Part shown: positions 1-10,532 of the stretch, piece after piece
How the letters are laid out: each line of letters starts with the position of its first letter
Numbering within the stretch: position 1 is the stretch's first letter
From: Streblospio benedicti
Lineage: Eukaryota > Annelida > Polychaeta > Spionida > Spionidae
DNA: 64,000 bases
Direction of reading: 5' to 3'
Assembly: GCA_019095985.1 (NCBI GenBank)
Contig: CM032669.1
Location: 41,024,922-41,088,921 of the forward strand
Made by a program: the position numbers and the translations under genes
Notes under the pieces: generated by a model
What the model was told of the DNA's origin: nothing
What the model saw: only the letters and a program-made list of their open reading frames with translations
Databases searched by the model: none

Positions 1-226
1 TCAGCTCGTCGGAGCATGCTAACGAATTGGATTAAGCGCTATGATGTTTTACATATGACAGCCTGTCACCATCAATAGCTACCATGCAAAATGCAACTGG
101 GCATCCATCCTTCCATCTCGGTCCCATTGCAATAGAATGACTTTGTACTCAACGCAAATTGAGAGGACAGATATAAATATCAGCCAAGCGTGCTTCTATT
201 GAATTAAGTGGGGGCGGTGGCTAAAG
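1..226. repeat. Diverged direct-repeat units flanking the first MITE-A copy
   Basis: A unit with the core AATTGGATTAAGCGC (about 23-42) recurs as TTGAATTAAGTGGGGGC (about 200-216) and as AATTGGATTAAGTGCGG (about 587-603). The 171-222 and 560-613 copies align over about 52 bases, beginning ATAAATATCAGCCAAG and ATTAATATCAGCCAAG. No coding signal is seen. Confidence 0.6.
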
Positions 227-554
227 TACAGTAGAACCTTTATTAAGGTATAAGTGGTCTTAATGGAGAGGGGGTCTCAATATGGAGGTTCGTGTTGGTC
301 ATTGTATGCGGGTTTGAAACTGGGATGATTGGTCTTATTATACAGGTGGTTCCTTTATAGAGAAGTGGTCTTCATTGGAGGATCATGCTGATCTTATAAG
401 AGTTAGAGACTGGGATATTTGGTCTTATTATAAAGGTGGTCTCTTAATATGGAGGCTCATTTTAGTCATCTTATGGGAGTTTGGGATTGGGAAAATTGGT
501 CTTGTTATAGAGGTGGTCTCTATAGACAGATGGTCTTAGTTAGAGGTTTTACTT
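227..554 (+). mobile_element. MITE-A copy, expanded with three internal modules
   Basis: The left end is TACAGTAGAACCT and the right end a diverged GAGGTTTTACT. The internal block (GGTCT..TATGGAGG, then TTTGRGACTGGGA, then GGTCTTATTATA) occurs about three times in tandem at roughly 270-355, 365-445 and 449-525. This makes the copy nearly twice the usual 180 bp. The 78-residue open frame here is a by-product of the repeat. Confidence 0.8.
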
Positions 555-873
555 GGTCTATATTAATATCAGCCAAGGGAGCATCAATTGGATTAAGTGC
601 GGCGACAGTGGCTGCCGATGTATCTAGATCTGTGACTACACGTTACGCTGTCATACGCACTCATGGTGACAAACATTTGATATGACACATGTCTTCATCG
701 GATAGGGACAGCATGGAGATATGATAGGAACGTGGATGATTCGTGAAGGCTGATGCGACACGCAAGCATAATCTGTTCTGTCATCAGCAGTAACAATAGA
801 GAGAACAACATATTCGGCATAATTCAAGCCAATTCTAGCCTTCTTTATTCAACAGTGTTAACTAATTCCAAAG

Positions 874-1037
874 CTTGATAGACCACTTTGGAACTGACCA
901 CAAGTGGTCTTAATACAAAGGTGGTGTCTTTATGGAGGTTCATGATGATCTCTGTATGAAGACTTGGAACTGGGAGATTGGCCTTATTATAGAGATGAGA
1001 TCAATAGAGGTGGTCGTAAGTGGAGGTTTTACTGTTA
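874..1037 (+). mobile_element. MITE-A copy, left end truncated
   Basis: The element interior runs from GACCACTTTGGAACTGACC through AGTGGTCTTAATAC to the right end GGAGGTTTTACTGTTA. The left CAGTAGAACCTC is not recognisable. Confidence 0.75.
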
Positions 1038-1066
1038 GTTTAATCTCCCTTTAACCAGATCATGAA

Positions 1067-1150
1067 CATATATCAGTTGGATATCTCAAATATTGCATAT
1101 CTCCAGCATTTTACTGTTAAGATTCAAGATAACGAGTTTCTACTTTACAC
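1067..1150 (-). mobile_element. Pogo-like MITE fragment
   Basis: ATCAGTTGGATATCTCAAATATT followed by GATAACGAGTTTCTACTTTA matches the right end of the complete element at 61219-61392 (ATCAGTTGGTTATCTCGAA, GAGATAACAAGCCTCTACTG). Confidence 0.6.
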
Positions 1151-1428
1151 AGATTCCACAGTCATTGTCTTTGTCTTGGTGTTGAGAATCCATTCAAGAA
1201 AGATTTATTGCAAAGCTCAACGAGATTGTGGAAAGAGACAGCGCCAATCTCGCTTAAATCCTCGGCCGTCGTTCAAGCTTCACGTCTGCGTCGCCGAGCT
1301 TTCTCTATCATTATCGTTCTCTTCTCCCCTGTGGCGACCAGCAGACATCAGAATCTGTCCTGAGTCTCAAAAAGGCGTTGTATCATCCAGTTTTTGTCAT
1401 TAAAGACAGCACTTGTCCTAATGATCAT

Positions 1429-1607
1429 ATAGTAGAACCTCCAAATAGGACCACCTCTGTATTAAGACCACCTCCGTAGTAACACCATTTCTAACAGTCT
1501 CAAACTGTCATAAAGCGACTATCATGCACCTTCCTAAAGAAACCACTTTTCCAATGAGACCACTTGTGGTCAGTCCCTATTTTGGCCTTAAGAGAGGTTC
1601 TTCTGTA
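1429..1607 (-). mobile_element. MITE-A copy, reverse orientation
   Basis: It runs from AGTAGAACCTCCAAATAGG through AGTCTCAAACTGTCATAAAG to AAGAGAGGTTCTTCTGTA; both ends are present. Confidence 0.85.
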
Positions 1608-2118
1608 AGCATAAGTGAGAATTTTAACTTCATGTAGCTCTAATAGATATAGACAAGATCAATACTTTACCATGCATATCCACAAGGCTGCCTTGTAATA
1701 TGCTTCCCTCCCAAACATTGCCTTGGCACCCGCGCCCTCCCCGAGGTCTAATGTGCCCAGCTTGTATTTGTATGCATATTTCATGCTAACTAATCAGTTT
1801 ATGGCCAAACTTGAATTATGGTAGCCGCTGGCTCGAGACCTAAAGCGAGTCCTTTTAATTACCGCATCAGTCCCTGATCAAAGATGACGTCTGGTCGAAG
1901 GCCTGGGCTGCCGAATCAGCAACTTTTCATGTGCTAATTTTGGCGTAATCCGATTTGTGTTTTCTCTAAATCCTGTTGTGTTGATTGGATCATGCCTTCG
2001 TCGTTTTCACGTCGTGACGTTTGATGCGTGAACTGAAATTGCAGAGTAGAAATTGTGAGTTAGAATGAGGTAAAATGTCTTTTATCATGCAAAATTAAGA
2101 ACTTTCATCATTTTGCAG
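1608..2118. other. Unique intergenic stretch, no gene seen
   Basis: No spliceable open frame or recognised repeat was found. The 1690-2010 part is less AT-rich than its surroundings and could be a regulatory element, but nothing decisive is visible. Confidence 0.3.
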
Positions 2119-2258
2119 TACAGTAGAATCTCAAATTAATATCACCTTTGTAAGCAGACAACTTCTATAATAGGACCATTTTTGATGATGTTAAACCCTC
2201 TGTAAATGGATGACCTCTGTTGAGACTACAACATGCTTTTGTCTTAAGATAGAACCTT
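2119..2258 (-). mobile_element. MITE-A copy, truncated, head to tail with the next
   Basis: The left end is TACAGTAGAATCTCAAATTA. The copy lacks the usual 3' third and ends at TTAAGATAGAACCTTCAG, where the next copy begins directly. Confidence 0.7.
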
Positions 2259-2431
2259 CAGTAGAATCTACATTTAAGACTGCCTCTCCATTGAGATCAT
2301 CTCTATAATGATACCATTGCTCCAAACGTTCATAAAGAAACCAACATGAACCTCCATAGAAAGATCACTTTTCCAATGAAGCTACTTGTGACCAGTTCCT
2401 CAGATGGTCTTAATAGAGAGGTTCTACTGTA
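2259..2431 (-). mobile_element. MITE-A copy, reverse orientation
   Basis: CAGTAGAATCTACATTTAAG to AGAGAGGTTCTACTGTA, with the standard interior (GAACCTCCATAGAAAGATCAC). It abuts the truncated copy before it, so two insertions or a tandem pair are possible. Confidence 0.85.
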
Positions 2432-3480
2432 TATAAAACATACAAACACTAATCCACTTGGTGTACTATTAATAGACTACTGTTCACCAAATGTTTGCAT
2501 GTGTTATGCATCAGCATTCAGCTGCTTTTTATGCTTGGACACAGGAATTTGACAGGACAGCCTACAAGGCATTATTTCTCTCAACAGCAACAACTTTTCT
2601 TTGCTAAAGTTTAAAACTTACGCCGAACACCCTCACAACGGCTGGTCATTAAGCAAACAGCTTTCGCCTTTGCACGAAGAAACGCCGAAACGGCCACCTC
2701 CACCATCGTAAATCGAAGACTTCGCCAATCTAAACACCCTCTTCCCACTCAATTAACGGGGTAACTGCCCGAAAGCTGTGTGTTCGCCTCGGCACCTGGG
2801 TGCGAACGGCGCTCAAAATTGCCCATTACGTGCGGCGTCAACGCCAGCGCTGTTAATTGTGCGCTAAACAATCGTGCCTGCCATTCGGATTCGGCGAATA
2901 ACGAGTGGAAACGGTGACACTTCTCGTGGCCGATGGTCCATTAAATCTTAGCGTCAGTCGACAACGACGTGCGGTTTACGAGGTGCAGTTTGGAAGGTGC
3001 CCGCTTTATGACGTGGCGAGGTGGCGAAGGTGGACGGACAATCAGCGCGGTCCAGTATCTGTAGCATTGAGCGGTTTGGTGAAGCGACACTTTGAGAAAC
3101 AGATTGCTTTGGATTTAGGCTTTTCCATGGGTACAGTGAGCTGTAAGCTTACTCCGAAAGAGATAGACAATACGTTGGGTTTTGCTGTCTATATATCATT
3201 GGGCAGGAAAGAGGCTTTGTTTTCAAGAAACTGTCATTTGGGATAGAGGGTACAATGATAAGCTGATTCCAACAACACAGCCAAGCAGTCAGCATTGTTT
3301 TACCGGAAGATCTTATTGAATGAAGACTGGTTATTACAGGTTCACTATGATTATATATCATTGAGTACTTTTGAGAAATGAAGCTTTGTTTAGAAACGGA
3401 CTTAAGGTTTGCCTCATGGTACAAAAGATGGTAAATTTATTGAACTCACTTACCGACTTTGTGAAAAATGTTGCCTCAAT
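2432..3480. other. GC-richer unique stretch, candidate regulatory element
   Basis: Between about 2580 and 3080 GC rises well above the local level and CpG is common. The frame at 2905-3246 would start at GTG and has no splice or codon support, so it is probably not a gene. No repeat was recognised. Confidence 0.35.
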
Positions 3481-3483
3481 CAT

Positions 3484-3560
3484 TACAGTTCAATTAGTGA
3501 TGTATGTTAAAGGGTTTGTTTGTTGATGTCGCTTCAACATGAACCCATAGTAGGGCCTAA
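3484..3560 (+). repeat. Partial copy of the dispersed repeat seen whole at 11154-11456
   Basis: GTTCAATTAGTGATGTATG, then AACATGAACCCATAGTAG, match 11384-11450 in the same orientation (GTTCAATTAGGAATGTAGG, AACATGAACCCAAAGTAAC). Confidence 0.6.
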
Positions 3561-3636
3561 CAAATTACCATTGCAATACATTATTGCGTCGCTTCAGCAG
3601 CTGAAGCGAAAGCCTTGTGTTTCGTTCGTTTGTAAC

Positions 3637-3757
3637 TATGTATGTATGTATGTATGTATGTATGTATGTATGTATGTATGTATGTATGTATGTATGTATG
3701 TATGTATGTATCTATGTATCTATGTATCTATGTATCTATGTATGTATGTATGTATGT
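3637..3757 (+). repeat. (TATG)n microsatellite
   Basis: About 30 tandem TATG units, interrupted near the end by TATC variants. Overlapping open frames rich in YVCM come only from this repeat. Confidence 0.97.
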
Positions 3758-3870
3758 TTGTCTCCGGACAAACTAGAGCTTTTACCCTTTGCCCGATTTC
3801 GTTCAAACTTTACACAACTATTTGGTGTGACGCGACACCGAAGTGATTTGATTTTGGGCACTTTTCCCTT

Positions 3871-4136
3871 TAACCTACATTTCTAATTGAACAGTAATTG
3901 CATTTTTACAGTAAGTCCAACCTGCTCGCACCGTTCAGATGTTCAAATCATTTTGATTTGTGTTCAATACTAGTGCAAAACAATGATGATTATGATGATG
4001 AATGGTTTTAACTTAGATACATTGTCTCTCAATTATTGAACTAATGTAATAGAGAAAATGAAGATGAATTAAGAGTTTTGAGTGAATAGTACTCAAGAGT
4101 TTCTGTCAACCTACTAAGCCGTTCTCAAACAGTATA
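3871..4136 (-). repeat. Dispersed repeat, inverted relative to 11154-11410
   Basis: Reads as the reverse complement of 11154-11410: AATTGAACAGTAATTGCAT, TGTTCAATACTAGTG, ACATTGTCTCTCAATTATTG and CCTACTAAGCCGTTCTCAAA all have counterparts there. Identity looks about 85-90%. Together with 3484-3560 it makes an imperfect palindrome around the microsatellite. Confidence 0.75.
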
Positions 4137-4247
4137 TAACATAGAAATATAAGCACTACCCTTATGAGCCTGTGCAGGCAGATTTCAAAAGCTCACTTCT
4201 TTCAAAAGTTCACTTCTCTATTATGGGCTTTCAGCGCTCCCATGTTA

Positions 4248-4416
4248 ATTATTGAGACCACCCATGGGACTGGCCTTAAGTGGTCTCAATAAAGAAGTGG
4301 TCTCTTCAAGAGGTTCTTACTGGTCTCTTTATGAAAGCTTTAATGGCAGCAAAGAATGGTCTTATTATGGAGGTGGTCTCAATAGAGGGAAGGTCTCGAT
4401 TGTAGGTGCTACTGTA
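4248..4416 (+). mobile_element. MITE-A copy, left tip missing
   Basis: TTATTGAGACCACCCATGGG to GTAGGTGCTACTGTAA, with the central AATGGTCTTATTATGGAGG. Confidence 0.8.
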
Positions 4417-4496
4417 ATTAAAACGCTGACAACTTTTTGTCAGCACTTTTCAGTTGACAGCATTGAGGTTGTCATGAAGCAAATTTTCATCAATTT

Positions 4497-4640
4497 TGGT
4501 ACTGTATGCTCCCCAGGGAGTTGAGAGAAATATAGTGTGCTGAGGATGCCAATGACATGGTGTGAAACTATGTATGTAAAGTTACTAGAGGACAATAACA
4601 GTGTATTGGGCTACATATTTTCACTTACATTTTACCCAGC
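4497..4640 (+). repeat. Probable SINE-like repeat F, partial copy
   Basis: CTCCCCAGGGAGTTGAGAG then GATGCCAATGACATGGTG match copies at 29800-30045, 39655-39720 and 62560-62785. A shared tail (CTACATATTTTCACTTACAT) follows about 60 bases later. Confidence 0.6.
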
Positions 4641-5174
4641 TTATAAACTAAAATCTTGTATTTTCAAACTATTTGTATTAATCAATTTCCCAAGCCTGCA
4701 TCTTTAAGGCCTTCACCCAGACAGGAGACGATGAAGATTGGAGAATCATAATCATATACCTTGCCAGTAAAAATGTTTTAACTTGATTAATTTTCACCTA
4801 ATAATATATGCGCTACACCAAAGTTAATCAAAACACCTTATTAATGACAAAGTAATGATAGGCATTTCAAAGTAGGAGTGTATGTAATATTTTAGGTTTT
4901 GTCAGAGAGTAATAAGTTGTCGTCTTCTACACTTAAACATTTCTCTTCGTTACACCTCTGATGCGTAGTATAATAATTACAAGTATTTGATATAGGCATA
5001 ATTATCATAGGGACTTGATAAATGTATAATATATGTCACCAATGGCATACATTATAAATTGTGGCTTTTGCAGAATCAAAAGACACACTTTTAAGAAATC
5101 ATTACTAAATGACAAAAGAGACACCTCTCAATGACGAACACTAGATTGATGACATCATAAAGTTCAAATAATGT

Positions 5175-5361
5175 TACAGTATAACTTCTCAATTTAAGAG
5201 CATCCAGTGGAACTGGCCTCAAATAGTCTTAATAGAGAGGTGGTTGGTCACTTTATGGAAGTTCATGTTGGATTCTATATAAAGAATTAGGACTGTGAGA
5301 AATTGTATTACTATAGTGGGGACTCTTTACAGAGATGGTCATAATTGAAGGTTCTACTGTA
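5175..5361 (+). mobile_element. MITE-A copy, complete
   Basis: TACAGTATAACTTCTCAATT to GAAGGTTCTACTGTA, flanked by TA on both sides. Confidence 0.85.
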
Positions 5362-5778
5362 CTTGTCCAGTTAGTGGGATGTGACACAAAAATACTGAAA
5401 AATAATGGAATGTGCTGAAAATGTTCCCAAAAATTGAATGTGGGATAGTTCCACCTCTTAAACCTCCCCCCATTTTTGGTAATAGCCTTAAAAATAGGGA
5501 TATGAAGAAAAAAAGGGATGTGGGATATTAATTTCCCTTGATTTTTGGCAAGTTCTCTATTAGTGAATGCCACATGCATTGAACGTGACATGAGCAAAAG
5601 TTAAATCCAACACGACACATGCCACTTAATGGTACGTGGTCAAGTCGACCTTCAACCGGCCAAATTAATTAGGTAATGGCCGTATGAGAGTTATAGCCGA
5701 ATATTGGGGCAAAATAATCTCCTGACATGCTATGGCCATGAATAGTGGAATACTACACAGGGGTTAGGTGCCATATTT

Positions 5779-5950
5779 TACAGTAGAACCTCTCTATTAA
5801 GACCATCCAGGGACTGGTGTCAAGTGGTCTCAACACAGAGATGGTCTATTTATGGAAGTTTGTAGTGGTCTCCTTAGGAAAGTTAGAATCACAAAATATT
5901 ATGTTATGATACACAATATGAAAAGATGGTCACTTTTCAGAGTGGGTAGT
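5779..5950 (+). mobile_element. MITE-A copy, right end decayed
   Basis: A clear left end TACAGTAGAACCTCTCTATT and interior; the expected GAGGTTCTACTG is replaced by unrelated sequence after about 5900. Confidence 0.75.
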
Positions 5951-6150
5951 AATTTATAATATGTGCCAAGAGTTCATTATTCTATGTTGAATGTCATAAT
6001 TTTTTTTTCAAATGTGACGTAGTTTTGTTTATTCATTTACTAATGAGGTCAAGCACATTGTGTAACCCGCCCTCCTAAGATTTATATTACTACATTTGTA
6101 AATGGCAAGTTGCAGTTTTGTTTAATTTTTTACAGTCCTGAGTAACTGTA

Positions 6151-6327
6151 TACAGTAGAACCTATGTATGAAGACCATCAAGGGGAGTTAAGTGCTTTCG
6201 ATAGAGAGGTTGTGTCTTTATGGTGGCTGGTGATAGTTTATTTATGATGGCTGTGGACTGCAAGAAATGGTCTTACTATCGAGGAGATCTCTTTATAGAG
6301 GTGGTCTTGATAAGAGGTTCTACTGTC
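6151..6327 (+). mobile_element. MITE-A copy, complete
   Basis: TACAGTAGAACCTATGTATG to AAGAGGTTCTACTGT, with the central GACTGCAAGAAATGGTCTTA. Confidence 0.88.
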
Positions 6328-7380
6328 TCCTTGATTGCTCTATTTTGAACACAAAAAGTTTTTGTTCATTCTTTATTTCATATTATACCTAAAACTATTA
6401 TTATCTCTTCTGTTACTTGTCAATCCATCAAGCAAATGAACTTTTTGATCTGACGTAAAATTATTTAATTCAGGGGCCAATAGACGAAACCTTCCGACCA
6501 TAACAGCATAATGATAATGGATAGAGTCTAAAATGATAATGGATTGAGTCTAATTACGCCACATCAATCATGATCTTACACCAAAGCGCTAAATTGCGTT
6601 TCATAAGGCTGCATTTACGCCTACAATGTGTTCAGAAAAGGTGCGAAACCATACATCTCATGTAAAAAACTTTTTAAAATATAGAATGGAGAAAAATCTT
6701 GAGGGTAATGCCCGTTGATTATTTTGTGCAACTAGAAGTCATGTATGTTGCACATTAATTTTATTATTGACTTGTGTAATGTGTTTTTTCCCCTCCCCAG
6801 CTGAAGGACTAGTATTTCAATTATTTTACTGTCAGCATGTAATATAAGAATATGATTTTTGGAAGGCCCACACATAAATTTCACCTATGATTCGTCATCA
6901 ACAGTAAAATTCTCATCAAGTATCATCATTTACATTAAAATCCTAACCAAAAATTCATATACATAGCAGATGGAGACCAACAAAGATAACCCACATCATC
7001 AGTCCATTGGTTCATTATGGACAAGATAATTATATTTTTATGACAGGAGATAATTAATTACGAGATCTGCGAACAAAGCCCCACTTCCCTGCAGGTTGGA
7101 AGGAAAGTGTGCACGGCATTATTCGAGTGACAGGCCCCCGTAATCTAGGTGTCATACAATGATAGACAGCAGGCCCGCGAGGTCCTGTGGCCCTGTTATG
7201 AAGAGGCAAATTTGAGGTAATCTGTGGTGGCTGCTTGTCAAAGAGCCTTCAGATCATCAAAGGGACGCCGCCGGCAGCGTTATTCAAGCGCCCCACCATA
7301 TTGTTTGTCATGTCAAACGTAAAGACGCGTTCCACGATTGAAATCACAAGATTGAAATCAGAGAGTAGCAGGGAGCGGTA
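6328..7380. other. Unique intergenic stretch, candidate regulatory element at 7060-7330
   Basis: No gene seen. The 7060-7330 part is GC-richer, with non-repetitive sequence such as CCCTGCAGGTTGGAAGG; the remainder is AT-rich. Confidence 0.35.
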
Positions 7381-7925
7381 ATAACAAGAATTTCATTTGA
7401 CGTCTGCCTGTTTTGAGATCAGCACTGTAACAAGTGCGTTTTTTGTTGCCATTCTGCTTGCTCCGAACGTCCTTCACTTGACATTTCTCCATTTTGAAAT
7501 CAGCAATGTAATAGAGTACAGTAGAACCTCCACTTACGAGCAACTTTCAATTGAGACCATCTCTATAATAAGACCGTTTTTCATGATCCCACTTTGATCA
7601 TTCAAAAAGTGACCACCTCTATTGAGACCCTCTCTGTTGAAAGGCCATTTCTCATAGTCAAACCTTCATAAAGAGACCACAGTAGACCTTCATAAAGAGA
7701 CCACCTTTCTAGTGAGACCACTTGAGGCCAATCTCATTTGTGGCCTTTTAATAAAGGGTTTTCGATGGTACATATATTTTTTTATGATTCCGTTTGCCTA
7801 GGATGTCTTTTGTTTGTGTATTGTATTCCGTAATGAGAATTTGATTTGACGTCTGCGCATTTTGAAATCACCACTGTAACAGAGTGGTTTTTGTTGCAAT
7901 TGTGTTCGTTTTGGCCGGCTTTTGT
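7381..7925. repeat. Direct duplication flanking a MITE-A copy
   Basis: About 85 bases at 7381-7466 (AAGAATTTCATTTGACGTC, CACTGTAACAAGTGCG, TTTTTTGTTGCCATTCTG) recur at 7831-7915 (GAGAATTTGATTTGACGTC, CACTGTAACAGAGTGG, TTTTTGTTGCAATTGTG). A third partial unit (CATTTTGAAATCAGCAATGTAA) lies at 7491-7513, just before the element. Confidence 0.75.
7517..7768 (-). mobile_element. MITE-A copy with internal duplication
   Basis: The left end is TACAGTAGAACCTCCACTTA. The AACCTTCATAAAGAGACCAC block is repeated, making the copy about 250 bp. The right end (TAATAAAGGGTTTTCGATGG) is diverged. Confidence 0.8.
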
Positions 7926-8188
7926 GTATGTGCAGAGCAATTCAAATTGAGACATATAATGAAGTCAGACATCACAAGGTTTGTGAACTACCGCGACATT
8001 CTGAATGAAAGAAGTCGGTTCTTTGAATTCTGATTCGAAAAATTCGTCGCCAATCGAACGGAAGAGTATAAACAAATGTTGTTTGGAGAAATATGCAATT
8101 TGTCAGGTCTAATCATCTGATTTTTCATGACAGAGACTTAAACCGACAGGAAAACGTCAATCAAAGCAAACTGTTACACAATTTCTGA

Positions 8189-8370
8189 TACAGCAGAACT
8201 TCCAATTGAGATAAGCACCTGTATAAGTAGACCACCTCTCTAATAGCATCATTTTTCTTGGTCACAAGTCTCCATCAAGATATCATTGTAAACATCCATA
8301 AAAGACCATCTCTACTGAGATCATTAGAGACCTGCCAATGGGTGGTCCTAGTAGAGAGGTTCCACAGTAG
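8189..8370 (-). mobile_element. MITE-A copy, complete
   Basis: TACAGCAGAACTTCCAATTG to TAGAGAGGTTCCACAGTA. Confidence 0.85.
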
Positions 8371-8750
8371 CAAAGAGTCATAGACAATCTATATCAGCTT
8401 GCGTTCCACCCTCAACAATATGAGAACAGAGAAAAGACCACCCAGTCGATAAAATCCCTGCTTTTGAGGGCGAAATCCCCAAACAAATCACTTGAAAATG
8501 AAAAGATCTGTCGACACTTACACACTATTAATCCTGCCCATAGAAATGCTTCGTCAATAGAGACTAGAGTGAATCCGCTAGAACATTGTTTCCAATCTGT
8601 TTTCAATGGCGTACAAATACATTTTCCCACAAGACTTGCAACAATTTGTTCAAGGCATTTGTACCATGCCAGTTGACTGGTAATCTGAAAGCCTCATTAT
8701 TTTGTGTGTCTCTTTTCATCTAAAGTGATTTTATTGGTGACTTTGCAGGC

Positions 8751-8835
8751 TCACAGCAATCTCTTTTAACACTGTCCATAGACGGCGTTATAATATCTAT
8801 ATGCTATTTTCAATATCTTGTGAATGATAAGTCTG
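8751..8835 (+). repeat. Dispersed repeat D, short copy
   Basis: CAATCTCTTTTAACACTG followed by CTATTTTCAATATCTTGTGA resembles the fuller copies at 15614-15900 and 37983-38255. Confidence 0.5.
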
Positions 8836-9577
8836 AAGTAGATGAGCATGGTGTTAGAGCAGTTACAAAATGCAATGTTTCTTATGTAGATGGACAATGA
8901 ATTTCTGCTATATGACCCTAATAAATGAAATATCAATTTTATAGATGAAATATCAACTTCAATAAACAAGAGTTAAAGCTTATTTAAAGGAGAAGAAAAT
9001 GAGTTACGACAAAATTTTAATGATCTACAAGTGATGTTAATTCCTTTGAAAATTCTATGCTAATTGACAAGCGGACACATGAAAATTGTACCGCGAGAAC
9101 CTCAAGCATATCATTACACCCTCAAGTCACAACAATGACCATTGTATGTCCATTTCAGCCCAAACCCTTTCATCTCCCACCCTGATCATGCCATAAAGAT
9201 TTTCCCACATATTTCTATCTCCTTAAAGCATCTTAAGATCCTATGAGATTTGTCAGCAGCGGGTTTGCATTAGACTGGGGAGACAGTACCGCCTGTCACC
9301 CACAACAATCGCCCATCATGGACAAAATGGCTTCCCATTCATGCAAACAACATGCCGGTAATGATAGCCTCGGGTTTGCCCACTTTTTAATCTGTTTCAC
9401 AATGCGCCCTGCCACCCCAGAGTGTGTATATGAGGACATCCATCATCCCCCCTCGGCCAATAAACCCCTGCTTCGCCCAGCTATTAATCACACATGTCCT
9501 CACCGATTATCAGCTCCAAATGGCCATGTAGTGAAATTATATGTGTGCACCCTTTTTATTATCAGCCCTTTGTCAAG
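8836..9577. other. Unique intergenic stretch, no gene seen
   Basis: AT-rich up to about 9100. From 9230 to 9540 it is GC-richer and non-repetitive (ACAAAATGGCTTCCCATTC and others), a candidate regulatory element. The 118-residue frame at 9243-9599 runs into the next MITE and has no splice support. Confidence 0.35.
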
Positions 9578-9769
9578 TACAGTAGAACCTGCCTATTAAG
9601 AACACCCTATTGGCTGATTCCCAGTGGTCTCAATAGTCTATAGAGGGAGGTGATCTCTGTATGGAAATATATAGTGGTCGCTTTATGACACTTTGGGACC
9701 ACAAGAAATGCTCCTATTATATTGCTGGTCTCATTAGTGAGGTGGTCTTATTTGGAGGTCCAACTGCAC
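9578..9769 (+). mobile_element. MITE-A copy, complete
   Basis: TACAGTAGAACCTGCCTATT to GGAGGTCCAACTGCA, with an extra short duplication near TCTATAGAGGGAGG. Confidence 0.85.
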
Positions 9770-10026
9770 ATTCTTCTTTTCACCCTTTGCGAAGCTTATC
9801 CCTGCGGGGGCTGACGAGCCTCATTGTCCAACGGGCCCATCAAACCGCTACTATTCACTGGGGGTTGTCAGGTGCGGAGCGCCGAGAGTGCAGATCAAAG
9901 ATGGCCGCCGTCTTGCCCAGCACTTTGATTGACAGCTGAGGTATTTAGCGCGTTTACCGACCACTTCACCCACCGATTTGTCGAGCGTCGCTGTAGTGAG
10001 GTGGTAATTGGCCAGCACAAGTCCGC
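9770..10026 (+). promoter_or_regulatory. Candidate regulatory element with YY1-like and PBX-MEIS sites
   Basis: A GC-rich unique block. It contains AAGATGGCCGCCG (9899-9911), matching the YY1 core, and 15 bases later TGATTGACAG (9926-9935), the PBX-MEIS/PREP composite decamer, directly followed by the E-box CAGCTG. No coding signal was seen. Regulatory function is inferred from motif content only. Confidence 0.4.
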
Positions 10027-10532
10027 TTAACCCTTTACTGATGAACAAGTGTAGATATGTGTCCGGTCCCATTATCCATATTCATTTGCATTCGTACTGA
10101 CAAAACTGATATCAGCGAAAGCCTTACTTAAAAGACAAAAAGGATAGGTTCCTAAAGATATCATTCTATGTCTACTACTGCAGTCTATAACAGCTGTCTA
10201 TAACAAAGCCTAAAATAACCAAACTTTACAAAAAAACAATAGCTGATTTTCCTGAATGGAGTGAGCATCAATCAGACATCCGTTGTGGAAAATTGAGCTT
10301 ATTTTAGGTTTTATACTTGGTTTGAATAGTAGCATAACAATATACTGTTATGGCAACCTTGTATGGTAAATCTAAGATTATTTGAGGCTTTATTCTAGCC
10401 TGCAATAGTAGTAACATATACTACTTCAACCACTATCATCCAGTAAGTGATCTTCAACCATTTACTACCTTATCCTCTGAAGGGTTAAAGGCCACTTATA
10501 AGGGTTAATGTGGCCAGCAGAAGTGCCCTTAA
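10005..10532. repeat. Short direct duplication flanking the piggyBac-like element
   Basis: TAATTGGCCAGCACAAGTCC at 10003-10022, followed by GCTTAA, recurs as TAATGTGGCCAGCAGAAGTG at 10506-10525, followed by CCCTTAA. One unit lies on each side of the TTAA element. Confidence 0.5.
10027..10488. mobile_element. PiggyBac-like MITE (repeat C), long copy
   Basis: TTAA-CCCTTTACTGATG at the left and CTGAAGGG-TTAA at the right: short inverted ends beginning CCCTT inside a TTAA target, as known for piggyBac-type elements. The interior has inverted AAGCCTAAAATAACC and GCTTATTTTAGGTTTTAT blocks shared with 13376-13591, 33690-33909, 51510-51844 and 54444-54957. There is no transposase. Confidence 0.7.

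Noticed and set aside
2905-3246. 113-codon frame in a GC-rich block
   Set aside because: It would start at GTG, has no acceptor or donor in place and no familiar motif; the block is better read as non-coding.
3520-3886. Frames rich in YVCM repeats that could look like a low-complexity protein
   Set aside because: They are translations of the (TATG)n microsatellite in two frames.
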